DNA of 64,000 bases from Pipra filicauda (taxonomy: Eukaryota; Chordata; Aves; Passeriformes; Pipridae). The notes beneath the pieces were generated by a model. The model was given only the letters and a program-made list of their open reading frames with translations. It ran no database searches and had not been told where the DNA came from. The stretch spans positions 2,914,001-2,978,000 of the forward strand of contig NW_024104376.1 in assembly GCF_003945595.2 (NCBI RefSeq). The letters run 5' to 3'. The first letter of the stretch is position 1, and the number at the start of each line of letters is the position of its first letter. A program made the translations under genes and the position numbers. Of this stretch, positions 24,949 to 38,425 are shown piece by piece.

Positions 24949-25359
24949 TGGTGGATTGACCTTAACTGGCTGTCACACACCCTCCAAGCTGTTCTATCAC
25001 TCTCCCCGCTCAAAAGGACAGGGTGTGGGGGGAAGTATGATGGAAAACTCATGGACTGAGATAAGAACAGAGAGATCACTTACCACTTACTGTCACAGGC
25101 AAAACAGACTTGACTTGAGGAACATTAATGTTGATTATTGCCAGTTAATAATAAAGTAGGACAGTAAGAAATAAAAACAAAGCTAAAAACGTCTTCACCC
25201 ACATTCCTCTTCTCTTCCAGGCTCAACTTCGTTTGTGATTCTTCCTCCTACTCCATGCAGTGCAGGGGATGGGGAATGGGGTTTGCAGTCCTGGACAGCA
25301 CTTCATCTCTGCCACTCCTTCCTCCTCATGTTCGTCTCCTGATCCAGTGTGGCATCTCT

Positions 25360-25600
25360 CCCAACCAAAGTACACTCCTTCACAAGCTGCTCCAGTGTGG
25401 GTTCTTCACATGGACTGCAGTTCTTCAAGAACTGCTCCAACATGAGCCCCTTTCCACAGGGTGCAGTCCTTCAGGAATAGGTTGCTCCAGTGTGGGTTCC
25501 CCATGGGGTCACAGTTTCTGCCAACCAACCTGCTCTAGCATGGGCTCCTCTCCATGGGCCACAGTTCCTGCCAGGAGGCTGCTCCAGCATGGGTTGTCAT
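25360..25600. repeat. Degenerate ~40-60 bp repeats inside the LTR
   Basis: Several copies of a motif like CTGCTCCAGYRTGGG, each followed by a variant of 'tccccatggg' and 'cagttcctgcc', recur at irregular spacing through this part of the LTR. They are a normal property of this LTR family and not a separate satellite. They create long open frames on the plus strand. Confidence 0.8.
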
Positions 25601-25806
25601 GGACTGAAGCTTCCTTCAAGGCACATCTGCCTGCCTGTTGTGGGGTCCTCCAGGGGCTGCAAGAGGCCAGCCTGCCTCACCGTGGTCTGCACCCCTGCAT
25701 GGGATATCTCCTCCCCCTTGTTCCTCACTGACCTTGGTGTGTGTAGCACTGTTTCTCTCATGTTTTCTCACTCCTCTCTGTCACACAGCTGCTGTTTTGC
25801 CCTTTC

Positions 25807-25814
25807 TTAAATAT
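25807..25814 (-). promoter_or_regulatory. TATA-like box of the antisense LTR
   Basis: On the minus strand ATATTTAA stands about 165 bases inside the LTR, the position expected for its U3 promoter. Transcription, if any, would run leftward. No clear AATAAA remains on that strand in the LTR. Confidence 0.4.
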
Positions 25815-27597
25815 GTTATTGCAGAGGTGCTACCAAGGGCTCTGAAGGGTTCAGCTTTGGTAGCCTGATTTGGAGCCAGCTGAGATCAGCTGTGTCTGAC
25901 ATGGAGGCAACTCCTGGTGTCTTCTCACAGAAGCCATACCTGCACCCCCTGCTGCTGCCAAAACCTTGCCATGTAAACCCAGTATGCTTTTCAAGTTAGA
26001 GGGAAAAGAGGAAATAAAGCATTCTTAACCTAACTGTTCTTTTGGAATGTTGGCCCAGTGGTGGGTACTGCATTTTGAAAAATCAGACCGAAACTACTAT
26101 ATCAGTGTTTATCTTAAAGTGACTACAATTATGTAAATTTATCTACATGCGCTATTCTTTTGATTTCAGAATGTTCCCTGTCTTACCAGCATACTGTGGC
26201 CCAAAGGTATGGTCACATTAATCTGGTTACGTGTTCATTTATTAACCATCCATTTCAAACCAGCCCACACATTTTTGAAGTGAAAGCACAGAAATAATAT
26301 TATTATGCACATTTGCTTTTCTTGTAGCTGTTTTTTCTGTGTTCCTTTCCCTTAGAGCAAACATCTTCAGTGGGTGTAGAAGGAAGGTAAAATTTCTTCT
26401 TGAGCTCCCAATTAAGTCTTTCAGGAGATAAGTTTGCAAGTGTAAAAGGTGCTCTAGATCCTCCTTTCAGCCACGATAAGCTCTATAACCTGCTCCCTAC
26501 TCATCATCACTGGTTCTGTCAGAGGCACTTCCTGGGAACCACCCAAGAACTTGGCTTAATACCAAGACTGCTGATGTGTTTGATCTCATGTGTGGGTGCA
26601 TTGGAAGAGATTTCTGGACGTAGTCATTGGTGCCATGGAATTTCTCCAGCCTGCAAAAATGGCATTATCTATCAACAGTAATTTTTTTCTTCTTTTTGTT
26701 CTATAGAGCTCTCACAATAGTACAGGGAAGCTGAAGGAATGCTAGTGAGAAACTGTGGCAAAGTGTCAACACCTTTCAGAAGCTGGGCTTTACTGTGGCA
26801 ATGGTTTAATTCCACAGACAGATCAGAAAGTTTTGTGGAAAGCTGGTATAAGCACAGAGCTGGTACATGAAATTCTGCAGCGCTGATTTTTGTTCTCCTT
26901 GTTCATCCTAGAGAACAAGGGGATTAAGACATATTGCAGTGGAAGCCCTTCCTGAGATCTACCTTTCTTGGCCTAGTCTGAAGGATTTTTTCTTGTTATG
27001 TCATTTTTCTTTGAAAAATAAAAGCATAGTTGTTTGAGTCAAAGGTGGAGTATGTTAAAAAAAGTGGTTTTAAACTGCTGAATCTGGCTGCCATGCCAGT
27101 GTTGATGAGCTAGAGTATTCTGAGTATCATAAATGTGTGTCTTATGTTTTTTTCTGGTTAAGAATAATTGATATTTGCTAGTGTGAGATGGAAGAAACAG
27201 CCTACTACTACAGATCCTCATGTAATTCCCATTAAGATAACAAGGCTTGTACTGCATAGTTCAGTAAGAGTATGGGCAATGTCTTACAGGGGATATTATG
27301 TCACTCTTTAGCAGATGGTGCAGCAATTTCATTTACTGGAGAGTGTTACAATACAGTACAAGTATTTAATCCTCCTTAAACTGTAGAGAGTTCTTTACAT
27401 ATAAATCTGATACTCATTTCTTGTTTTCCACTCTACGACTGTAATAGTGCTGCAGTACTGTAATATTTGAGGGTTTTTTCCCTATGGCTTGTGTGAGAGG
27501 TATGTCCTTTGCAGTACTGGAATTGAGTATAAAATTTCAGCAACAAAATAAGTAGAATGAGACTAAATAAAACAGTCTCACCAACATTATCTTTAGC

Positions 27598-27618
27598 AAA
27601 AAAAAAAAAAAAAAAAAA
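27598..27618. repeat. A21 homopolymer run
   Basis: Twenty-one consecutive A. An AATAAA hexamer ends 26 bases upstream (27566-27571). That spacing resembles the 3' end of a polyadenylated transcript copied into DNA. No recognisable mRNA sequence is found upstream, so a plain mononucleotide repeat is the simpler reading. Confidence 0.9.
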
Positions 27619-29085
27619 GAATTTCTAAGTGTAAAATCATTGTTTGTGGGTTATAGCCATGAAATAAGATTAATTCATCATTCTATGGATGAAATTATGA
27701 CAATATAATTAAATTTATTTTCCCAAAGGATCATGTTTTAAGTCTGTTCAAGTCAAGCAAGCTCTACTGAAGACAGACTTGATTCTATGTAAACCAGAAC
27801 CAACTTAGCTGAGAATCTGTTCCTGTGCATGTGGAGAGTGAATGGGAATGTCCAGATGCCTCATTCATCACAATTTATGTAAAAAATAATCTGTTTGAAC
27901 TCATTCTCTGTGCTGCAAGAAGATTTCTCTTTTCTCTCAGTTCCTTCACCTTCTCCGGTCTTTGTTAGCAGTGGCCCTTAGCTTTAAAAAAGCAAACCAA
28001 CGAAGTGTCTGATTGTCTGGATCACCTGGAGATACAAACTGGATAAAAAAGCAAAGCCTGTAGCAATTTCAAATAAAACTACTTGTTTGGGAGCTGTTAA
28101 AAATTCACAGTTGTTAACTGAAGACACAGAGGAGACTCTCTCATATACACCATGCTGCAGGTCAGAGCACTCACAAATCTGTACTGAATTTGCTCATCTC
28201 AGAAAACCAGGCTGTAACACCTGAGGAATACCTACCTGTGATATTCCATTAATTCAAATAAAGGTGGATATCTAACTTCCAAAGGTTTCTTTTGTAAAGA
28301 GAGGATTTAGGACTCTATACCTTCACTGAACAAATGGTGAGGAAACTTTGGTACGAAATGTACTTGAAATGAGAGATATATGCATTATTTCCAAAACATA
28401 TCAGGAAACTTAGTTATTTTTTTGCTTATCATTTTACAGTAAGGTTCTTTACAATGTGGCCTGCATTTTCAGAGAGTTAGTTAGCATCTATTGTTATTGA
28501 AAAATCTGATGTTCTGGTGACCAAATGAATCAATTGGGAAGCAGCGTGAGAGTGATTAGCAAAGTAAAGCAGATTCTAGCATCATCTCTTATAAGCTATT
28601 CTGCAGCATTAATTAAGAAAAGAGCTGTAGATTGTTTTCCTGAGGAGGGAAGTGCTGTTTCATTTCTCATGAGCACCCACCATCCATGAGAGCTGCAAAA
28701 GCTCCTTGTGTAACAAGGCTCACTGCGCAGGGGTTTCTTTGTAATTGAAACACTCAGGGAAACTGTTCCTGAATGCCAATCTAACCTATTGGATAAACAA
28801 TAAAGAACAGCCTAAAACACAAAGAAAAGCAAGAAGAATGCTATTACTATAGGATCATGTAAACCAGAAGGGTTCTGCATTTCTTTATAAACTCAATGTA
28901 ATCATTTTTCATAAAGTTTTTTGACAAAGATTTAACATAGTTCCTGATAAAGGTAGAATTGGGAATAAGCTTGGTGTGCTTATTGTAATTATACACCAAC
29001 CTGACAGCTTTGGGCAGAGAGCAGCTCTCTGTGTTGTTTTGTTGGGGGAAGAAGGATCACTTCAAATCATCTCTTGATTTCAGTC

Positions 29086-29097
29086 GGGGGGGGGGGG
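29086..29097. repeat. G12 homopolymer run
   Basis: Twelve consecutive G in an AT-rich setting, following TC and preceding TGCG. Likely length-polymorphic and prone to sequencing error. Confidence 0.9.
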
Positions 29098-32000
29098 TGC
29101 GTTTTGCTTTGGTGTTTGTTTTAACACAGTAAGATACTTTTTAAGGACTGTTTCTTCAGCCACCAGTTCCTATGTAATATAGTGAGATGAGTTATAAGAG
29201 CAGTGAATGCAGTGAAATTCTGACACCGTTTTGTGCATATGCAGAGAGCTCCCCATCACTGCTGCAAGGACAGTGATGATACTTCCCTGAACTTACACCT
29301 CCAGCACTGGGAGGCTCCCCTTCTTGGCTGATCCACCAGCTATCTTTTCTGCTAAAAACTCGTTCACTAATTGGGCTTACTTAAAGGTGAATGACTGGAA
29401 GTCCAGTCTTTCTAATGTTCCCCCTCCTTTTAGAGTCCAGTGCTTCCCATCTAAACCCTAGTCCACATTCAGCATTCCTTTATTTTCCTCTGGAGGCTCT
29501 TTTAGAGCAGCTTCTGTGAAGGGAACACACCCTCTCTTATCTCAGTTGCTTGCTGGAAAACCCTTTTCTATTTTCCATAGCTCCTTTCTTCAAGCTACAC
29601 TAAAGTGATAGCTGAGTGCTCAGAACTTGTCTTTGTTAACAAGTGCATTCGTTGTAAACCTGCACTGTGTGTTACTTCGTGGCAAATTCATGTCCTGAGC
29701 TCTGGAAGTCACCAGGCAGCTCTGGCAGAACTCAGAAGCAGTTTGCATCTGCAGCAAAGGGAGGGGGAAAAGTCCCATTTACAGAAACTGTGAAATAGTC
29801 AAAGTCATTAAAGTAAAGCTGAGAGGTATTTAAGAAGGTGACACATCAATGCAAAATGTCTGTGATATAAATTGCCTTTCTCTGATGTGTGTTCAGTCAT
29901 TTAGCATTGAAAAGGAAAGACATATCTTGTTATATAGGCAAACTTCAATGCAAATTAATTCTAATAATAATTTATATAAGACAGTGCTTGTTATAGAAAA
30001 TAGGCTGATGGTTTAATTTAGGGCAAGAGTAATCAAATGGATCTGGCTGAATTTGTTTTAGAAAATATAATAGATAGGATGTGAGTTAAGTAATGCAGAA
30101 AATGTCGACAATATGCTTATTTTTTTGAAGTGCATTATTAACCAATCAAATGAAAGTAACACTTAAGTCCAGTTTATTTCAAGGAACCTAACCATAAATG
30201 TTTAATGATGAAACAGAGGTTTTATCTTTCTTTTCCCACCTCATCTGAAATTAATGTTCTAAGTGATATGGCTGTGACTGCAATCTTGGCAGTCGGGGAC
30301 AAGTGTCTATTTCTGTTTCAAGTTTCAAACAATATAGTCATCAGATATAAGGGAAAAGAAGGAAGTTGTTACTACCAAAACATTTTTTGAAGCAAAATGT
30401 TGCTTTTCTGCTTGTTGTCTGCTAAGCAGATTTCAGGGTAGAGATTCCTATTCAAGCTTTTTTATGATAATTTTTTTAGGTGTCAGAACTTAAGTAAAGC
30501 ACTTTGGATTGCTCCACAGCCAATTTACTATTCGAGGCCCAACAAAATTTTTCCTGCTTTGGAAGAGATTGGAATGAATGGTTGCTCTACAGCTTATTAC
30601 ATCTTGGATATATGTTTGAAATGGAAGGGATTTGCAGAGGTGTTCTGTCCAGCAGGTAGGTACCAAATTCCATATTCATCACTAACGACCTTAGCAGAAA
30701 GAGTGCGTTGTAGCAATTGAAAAGGGAAATTCATAAAAGCCAGCAGATGAATGGTGTGCAATGTCACCCATAGCATCATAATCAAACCTTATAGAAGCTA
30801 AGGCCATGACAAGAAATACTTCTTGATTTCGTATGGAGCTGATAGGCTACTGTTTCTGTTGTTTTGTCTCCTGTCTCTGTGAGGTTTTTTTTCTGGATTT
30901 TATGATTTATTGGGTTCAGTGTCAGATCTGAAAGCTCTATTTTCTAGGTATAAGCACATAAGAACAGCAGATTTTCTTCAGATCCTTTAGGCATGAGATC
31001 ATTCCGTGTATCAGTGGAGTTCATTTGCTGGTATTTTGCCATTGCTTTTCCCTACGTATAATCAGTAGCTTGCATGTTTAGCTTACTCAGCATTGCTGGT
31101 GCTACAAGGCTGACTTAAATGGCTAGTACTGGTGCTGAAATACTCAGCTCCCCATCTGCGTGTTGGAACAGGCTGTCGTTTTTTATGCTGGACACAACTG
31201 TGTAAAATACATGATCTGGTTGGTCTCCTGGAGCTTCTTACCTTGGCCTTGACACTGCCTTAGGTGGGTGCCTTCCATTTCTGCCCGAAGCAAAGGGTTG
31301 ATCTGAAACCTCTGTGTGAGGCTCAGCCATCCTCTTTATTTATATTCAGCACAGGGCTTTGTTTGAGGAAAAGCACAGTCAAATTTGCATGTTAGGAACA
31401 CGTGTGTGATGTGCTTTCACATTGTACCACAGTTTTGACTAATGAGTCACAGAGTGCAATGCACGGGGGAGGTTAGCAGGATGGAGAATGCCAGTGCAAA
31501 TCCCCAGGGAATAACATTTCCCCTCTATGAAATACCCTTATTTCAGAAGCATGCAAAGCATTTCACACACCAAACACAAAGCAGCCAGATGGGCAAGACA
31601 GCACTAAAAGTGAACAAAATCAACTGGTCGTTTGCCATCAGTTAAGAAATAGGGGACAAACCCCTGCTTTTGGGGATGCTTATGGCAGCAGAAGCCCCAC
31701 ATTAAAATTCCCCAGTGATCTGCTAAGAGTAAAGCAGAAATATCAGGCTATTACAAGGGCTGCAGAGACATTTCCAGAGTGCTTCAGGATGTGGATCCAT
31801 GAATCAGCTCTCTCCTGGTGAATTTTAGGAGAACTTGTCTGCAAATTGAGGCAGAAGGTGAGAAAGAGGAAAAGCGAGAGCTATGAAGCATGTGGATAAT
31901 GCTGGAGAACTCTTAATGGATCGCTGTCATAGCCATATCCTGTCTGCAAAATGAGAGGTTATTAGCATGAACGACACTTGAACTTGAGTTCAGTGCATTA

Positions 32001-35000
32001 CTACATTCAGACTTTTGAATTTCATGCAAAAAAGATGGGAACTAAGAGTAAAACCGTGTAGGAGCCTGAATTAGCCCTTACAGAAGTGGAGTAGCCTCCA
32101 AACAAAAGTTTGTGGAGAGCTGGGCAATACTAGAGCCAAAATGAAACTGTAAGGAAAAAATGGGCCAAACAAACATAGCAGTTTTGACAATATTTAGGAT
32201 TAAGTTTAAATGTTTTATTTATTCCAAAGGAAATTTTCCTTTTCAGGCTATTTCACCTACTTTTGAAATGTCTTTTTGATTTTTTAGCTTTAGGCTACCT
32301 AAATGAAAAAGACTTTCAATACAAAATCTCACAATGTTTAAATTGTAAAAAACATTGAAGTAAAGTGTACCAGCTTTTCAGAAATGAAATGGTTCATTTT
32401 GAAAATGATTAAATTAGTATAATACTTCTTAGAAACATCTTCTGACTGCATCTGCTATGAGAGTCAGTGGATGGGACAGAAAATCTGTTTAACAATGCTG
32501 GTAGAAATGCATGTGCCTCTAATCTCCTTTCTTTTGGCTTGATTAGTATTGCTACACTAATGTGCTGTGTCTTGGGCAGCTGTCTAGCATCTCTGATGGC
32601 TCAGAGTCTGGAGATAATGTCTCTTCCAGATGTCATTTTAGAGATAGATGAGCTTACAAGAAAGCTGTTAATCAGGAAACTTGTGTTTCACGAGATGATA
32701 GTGTCAGACAAAACTACTTCATGGAAACTCTTCAAATATATGTCACATACAGAAAAAAATCCCACTAAAAATAAAAATATCAGAAGCTTGTGAGGGCATG
32801 CATCCAAGCACTAAGAAATGTTGGATTTTAATTTTATTTGGGAATCCTAAATTTACTTCCCTTGTGCAAATAATCAAATATTTACAAATGTATTTTAGAC
32901 ATTTTCCATAGAATTTAAGTTCCACAGGACAGGCTGTGCTCTGTTAATGATCAGCTCATCAATATTTTGTATGATTCCTCGCACTCAGTGGGTGACCTTT
33001 TTTGCATTGTTCTTTGCTGCTTAGAAAGAATCCAGAGCCAAGAAGCCTGACAGAGGACCAAATTCCAGTTGATCAGTACAATGTAAGCCTCTGCACAAGA
33101 CAACAGGTTCCCACTGACTCTGTGACAGCTGCTTGGATATACGTTTCCCTGCTCCCTGGCACTTGCTGAATGTGAGTCAGACCTCGATCTGAGGATGGAA
33201 TAACTAATTCACCTCTGCATCAATGTAGTATGTGAATAGTGCACAAACATTAATTACTCATTAATTTCTACAAAACACCTGCAATGTGAAGACAGATTGT
33301 TACCCCAGATTTACAGATACAAGAAAACTTTGAATAAAATTTTCTCTGAGTTTCATTAAATAGCATGAAATGTTCTATGTTAGCATTTGCTCCATGCAAG
33401 ATCCCTGGGGGGTCTGGATCTCATAACTACCCTCATATTTTAGGGTGTCTTCATAAGTGCTGACAACTCTCACCTCTCCTTTACATATCCCTCTTCCTCT
33501 GGCTCTTCTTCCCCATCCATTTTCTTTGCCTTCTGTTCTTCATTCTCCAGTTGGGAATCTCTCTGATTTCCCATACCCTGTGCCCAGTTTGTCTTAGACT
33601 TTTCTGAAGACCACATTATCTGCATTTGCATCTCTCCCCTTCTGCTCTCCTAACCACATCAAATATTTTCTTGTAAATTCTATGTCTTCTCTTTTCCAAA
33701 ATCCTTCTCAAAGTGTCTGCAGACTCTCTATGTCCTGCTGATTCACTGCCTACTTTTGCTTGGATGTTCCTTGGCTCTCTCTATATTTCATCAAACCCCA
33801 ATGTCTGTCCACTTTTGCCCACTTCCACTGCCTTCCTCCAGTCCCATCTTTGCATTTGTCTCACTGAGAAGCAGCTCCAGCTTCAAGCCCTCTGTCCTCA
33901 CAAGCCTCCTGATTGCAGAACCCATCATTTCTGTTACTGTTTTGCTTTTCTTCTGCCAGGAGCTCATGGTGGTGTCTAGAGTCATCCTGGCAAAAAGGAC
34001 TGTAGATAATGCCCTAATAATGCTCAGAATTACACAGAGCAGCTCCATGCTCAGTCACTGTCTCAGTCAGTGCTGGGGATGCCATTAGTGTTCTTTTCTC
34101 CAAGAAAGCGGGTCAGAGACTAGAACAGATGAGACCGAAATGTACTGGACATGGCTAAATCTATAAATCCCTTTATATTGGTGCTGTGCGCAGTAGAGCT
34201 TCCCACAGTGTGAAGGAAGGACTGTCCTTCTCTTCAAAGAGGGGAATACAACCCAGAAGAAACAGCACAGTGAGTGCAGAGTAGAACAGGTCGTGTGGTA
34301 ACAACTAAGACAATGTGTAGTGACAATGTCCTAGGGAAAGGAGGGATGAGGTGATTCCACATGTAAATATCAACAACTTTCAGAGGATATAAGAAAAAAA
34401 AGCAGAAAATGTCTTTTTTTGCTGTTGAATATCTTGTAAGGCAAATTCTGAATAGGAATTCTGTCATCAAGGCTGGAGATAAGCTTATGAAGATGTTTAT
34501 TTGGAGAAAACAGAAGTTAAGCCTTCCTGAAAGGCAGTACAGAGGACTCGTGACAAGGATGGTCATTGCTGGAAGAATAAAATTGTACTGAACTACCTCT
34601 GCTGTGATGGGAAGGAAATCAGAATGACAGGAATTTCTCTAATGTTCCTGCAAGTGGTATTTTGTTGTGCCTTGGACAGAATCTTTTCTTATGCATATTT
34701 GGGTTAAATGCCATTATTTCTCTTTGTTTTGCACTGTGCAAATGTTTCTCTTCATAATTCGACACACATCAGCATTTATTAAAAATGCTGTATAGTAAAA
34801 ATTGAGTGATTCAGAGTTAAAGATGATAATTTATCTGTCTGCCTGGAAATGCAGGGTATGGTCCTGCAAACATTTCCATGCCAGTTTGACACTTCTGAGT
34901 CAGCCTTGAATAGCTTGCCCAGAGTCACCCAATAACAATACTGCCAGACCATAAGGAATTTTTTCATATGTATTTGTAGGATTCTATGTGTCTAGAGGTA

Positions 35001-38000
35001 GCTGAATTCCAGAGGAAATAACTTTCTAAACCACATACAGGAAAATATTCACTGTGAGAGATTTACTGTCCATCTTAGCCTTTTTTCCTCAGGGCAAATT
35101 TCTGTTTATGTAGGAATAAGACCTAGGAAGCAGCAGTCATGGTAGTAGTTGTGTAGCAAATGGCCAGAAGCAGACTGCTATTGCTATAACTCTGCCTGAG
35201 CTTTAAATGCACTTGAAGTATTCAGGATTTTAATAAATTTTATTTGATCATCTGTTCAAACACCAGCAGTACATAGTATCCAATGCTTTTTATTAAATCA
35301 CAAATCTTTCTCTGAGCATGGATTTCCTCCTACAGAAACATATAGCTTTTTGAATTTGCAAGTGATCCAGGACACATGGGAGTGGAATAATGGAAGTCCT
35401 ATTTTCTCATAAAGCAGAAGATAGAAATTGCTATACCCTAGCAAAATGTAACCTGAATCACTGGTCAATATTCAAATGTTTTAATTAGAAAGATTGACTG
35501 ACTTGAGATGTAATGTAAATTCTTGGTGTATCTTGTTTGAAAAAAGAAAAACTCTATGGAAATAAAAAACAGCATGAAATATCCCGGCTCAGAAATCCAT
35601 AGGTCTGTGTTTCCAGGAAATTCTTGGCTTAAGAAATACTGTCCTGCTTCTCATTCCAGTTATGGTGCCAGGCTTTCCTTCTCTGGTGCACACATCTTGC
35701 AAATCAGTATCCTAACCCATGCACTTTGCAGACAGGGGAATTTCTCTGGTTGGGGCTCCTCAAGCTCTGCCTGCAGCTTAATGTATCAGGGAGCAGATTC
35801 TTTGTCTGCACCTCTTTCACTTCAGGGAAGGGTTTAATTGCTTGAGTCTGAAAGACATGCATGGCAAATCCACCGATTCCACTGAGGTCTGTGTTTGTCT
35901 GTGGGTCAGCACCCTCGATAGGCAGCCATTAAAAGCTTTCTGCATAGCTGTATGGTCAGAAACAAATTTCAGCAATTGCATGAAGATAAATCACCTCATC
36001 CATTGAACTTCTGAAGTCAGCAAACCAGAACTGGGAAAACCATCATACTTTCACATACCTGGTTGTTACATCTGCTTCAGGCAAAAAAAAGTACCATGAG
36101 CACAACCCTTCACATTTTCACACTTCAACTTCATAACCTGGCAAATGTTAGGAAAGCAGAGGCAGAGGGGATAAAAACCCCCAAATAGTAAAAGACTAAA
36201 TGTACAGTCTCTCTTCTAAAGGCACTGTTAAGATTTAAAGAACGGTTATTCTTCTGTAACTTATGAACATCATTCTCTTTCTTTCTCTAATCCCATCAGC
36301 TGGGACACTATATGAGCTCTGTGATGCTGTGAAGGTTTAATTGAACCTCTTTCACTCTGCACCATTATCTTCACTGTGTCAATCAGGCTGTGATGTGGTG
36401 GTGAAGTGTGTCTCTCCATAAGATGCTCTCTACTGGATTAGAAACTGAGGCCAAATATAACTAAGTGCTCATACATTATGAATTCATGGGTTTGGATCAA
36501 ATCTGTGCAAATGGATGTAGTTGGGTTAATTTTTTTTCAACATGTTTTGGCCACATCAATTTTTTGACCAGTCATATCTGTGCCTGTCTGTACCATGCTG
36601 GATTCTGTGTTATGTCTGCTTCCACAATTTCTATGGTTGCATGGCAATGACTGATTCAGATGAAATAGGTCTGGTATTAATTGTCATTATCAAAGTATTA
36701 GCTTTCATTTACAGACCACGAAATATATGATACAGAGAGTGAAAACCTGTGCTTTTTCTACTGTGGTTGAAGAGCACTGGGGAAAGTTCAATCACCCCTT
36801 GAAGTATTCTTCTCTAGTTGTAATGCTTTGAAACTAGGAATAAGGACATGAGCAAATATAGGTGATAGATGCAACCAAGATAACTTCCTAATAAGGAAGG
36901 CCACATTCAATAAATTGCCACCAGTCAACGTACTGGAAGTTAAGGATGCTGATCCCAGTTCATGGGTTTAAGTCATGTTTCTTCATTCAATTATAAATAT
37001 GTCATTCACTTTACCCGTGTGTCTGAGATGCATTATGATTACTGGTGTCAATTTTGGCCTAGCAGCAAAACAACTATTCTTGGCTCTGTTAAGATTCTTC
37101 TCATCTGGGGATGTTCACTGCCCAGCACAGCACTAACAGGCTAAGGCACATTAGAATAATTGTCTTGGCTGCCTTACAAAAAAATAATTTTATATTTCCA
37201 TCTAGAAAAGGTCCTCATTAAAATGTTTGTATGTTTATCTTTGAGACCACAGATATTCATAGTTGTATCTTCTCTCTCCCTGCCTGAGACATGTGACATT
37301 TCAGTCATTCAGCTTCTTTGACAGAGGTGCAAACTGGCATTTCACACTCTCTGCTGCAATCTATCCTTCTGTCTTTTGCAGAAGTCAGGAGTTAGTTGAC
37401 TTTGTGATACTTATACTGCCACAGAGCTCCTTAAATTCAACAACAGAATTGACTAGATACTGAATGTATCACATTATGGGGACTGTTTGTCACCAAGAAG
37501 AGCATCTCCTGATTGACAGTTTACTTTCTTTAGCAATATGATTGAACGTTTACAGGGAGATACTGGGTTGCCAATTTAGAGTCCCACTTACTTAGTGGGA
37601 TGTAGTCTCACTATTTCAGAGGGAGTCAGATTAGAGGATGACCATGTATTGGCATTGTCACCAGTAACCATAAAAAGGTTTGGGGGTTAGTGTTCAGGGC
37701 CAGACTCGTGACTTCCATTTCTGCTTTCGCATTCAACCTGTGACAGAGATACAAAGGCACCTGAATACCCAACCTTTTTGCATCTTGCGTCTTGCTGATC
37801 GCCAGTTGTGCATTCACATGTGGAAAATCAAGAGAAACAGTGCTGCCAGTTGTGGAAGTTTAAAGGCACAAAGGAATCCAAATTCGTAGTGAGAAATAAC
37901 ATCTTCTCTTAGAGTTGTTAATATCATTTGAACACTCAGACTAGCTTTGGGGTGCAAACTCCCTTCAGGAGAGAAAATTAAAGTCTGTAAAAATGGGTTA

Positions 38001-38384
38001 TGGAAGGCAGTGTCTGCTGACACATATTAGTGGGATACGCTACAGAGAGTAAATGAACTTTATTTCTGTTCTTTTCAGGCTTTTAAACATTTTCGTTCTA
38101 AACCAGAGGTAGTAAGGGGATCTTTCCTTCAAAATCAGAATGAGTAGGCACTCAGACAGCATGTAGGATTCCCAAACCAAAATTCCTCCTTTATCTGAAA
38201 AAGTATTAGTACATATACTCCTCTTTTGTGAATACCTAAACACTTCAGCTGCCTGGAGATTATTATTCAATGGTACTTCTATGAGTTTCACCTTTTCCAC
38301 TTCCCATTAGGTAACAAGCTCATATTGTGAAGCAGGTTTTCTCTACTTATCGGTGAATGTCCAAACTAGATGATAGATTTTTTT

Positions 38385-38386
<2 letters not shown>

Positions 38387-38424
<38 letters not shown>
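38387..38424. repeat. T38 homopolymer run
   Basis: Thirty-eight consecutive T, preceded by TTTTTTTCC. This is the longest homopolymer in the window. No AATAAA on the minus strand lies where a retroposed polyadenylated transcript would have it, so it is best read as a mononucleotide microsatellite. Its length is probably not reliable in the assembly. Confidence 0.93.

Positions 38425-38425
<1 letters not shown>

Larger units (their letters stand above)
24949..25981 (-). mobile_element. Solo LTR of a second avian endogenous retrovirus, antisense
   Basis: About 1.03 kb matching a bird ERV LTR family that I know in this orientation by its opening (TGGATTGACCTTAACTGGC), the repeated 'ctgctccagcatgggctcc' type units at 25360-25600, 'cactgaccttggtgtgtg', 'cttaaatatgttattgcagag', and the end 'aaaaccttgccatgtaaaccca'. 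Read on the minus strand it starts TGGGTTTACATGG and ends in CCACCACA, the TG...CA ends of an LTR. A TATA-like ATATTTAA lies 165 bases into it. The left boundary is uncertain by a few bases (24947, 24949 or 24952), so no flanking duplication can be named. No internal retroviral genes or partner LTR are present. The 158-codon open frame inside it comes from the internal repeats and is not a retroviral protein. Confidence 0.88.
25982..38386. other. Long unique non-coding stretch
   Basis: No gene is recognised over 12.4 kb. It holds an A21 run with an upstream AATAAA (27566-27618), a G12 run (29086-29097), a short hairpin (26894-26923), and a pyrimidine-rich zone at about 33420-33850. The zone's longer open frames (up to 110 codons) are rich in Ser, Leu, Pro and Cys because of that composition. 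No interspersed repeat was recognised. Confidence 0.6.

Noticed and set aside
25360..25600. Regularly repeated motif suggesting a CRISPR-like or satellite array
   Set aside because: Units are degenerate and irregularly spaced and match the normal internal repeats of a bird LTR. CRISPR is not expected in a vertebrate genome.
25255..25731. 158-codon open frame, plus strand, with repeated Cys/Ser/Leu segments
   Set aside because: Lies inside the antisense LTR and reflects its degenerate internal repeats. Not a retroviral or host protein.
37582..37600. TCCCACT / AGTGGGA 7-bp hairpin
   Set aside because: Too short to stand out from chance in 64 kb.
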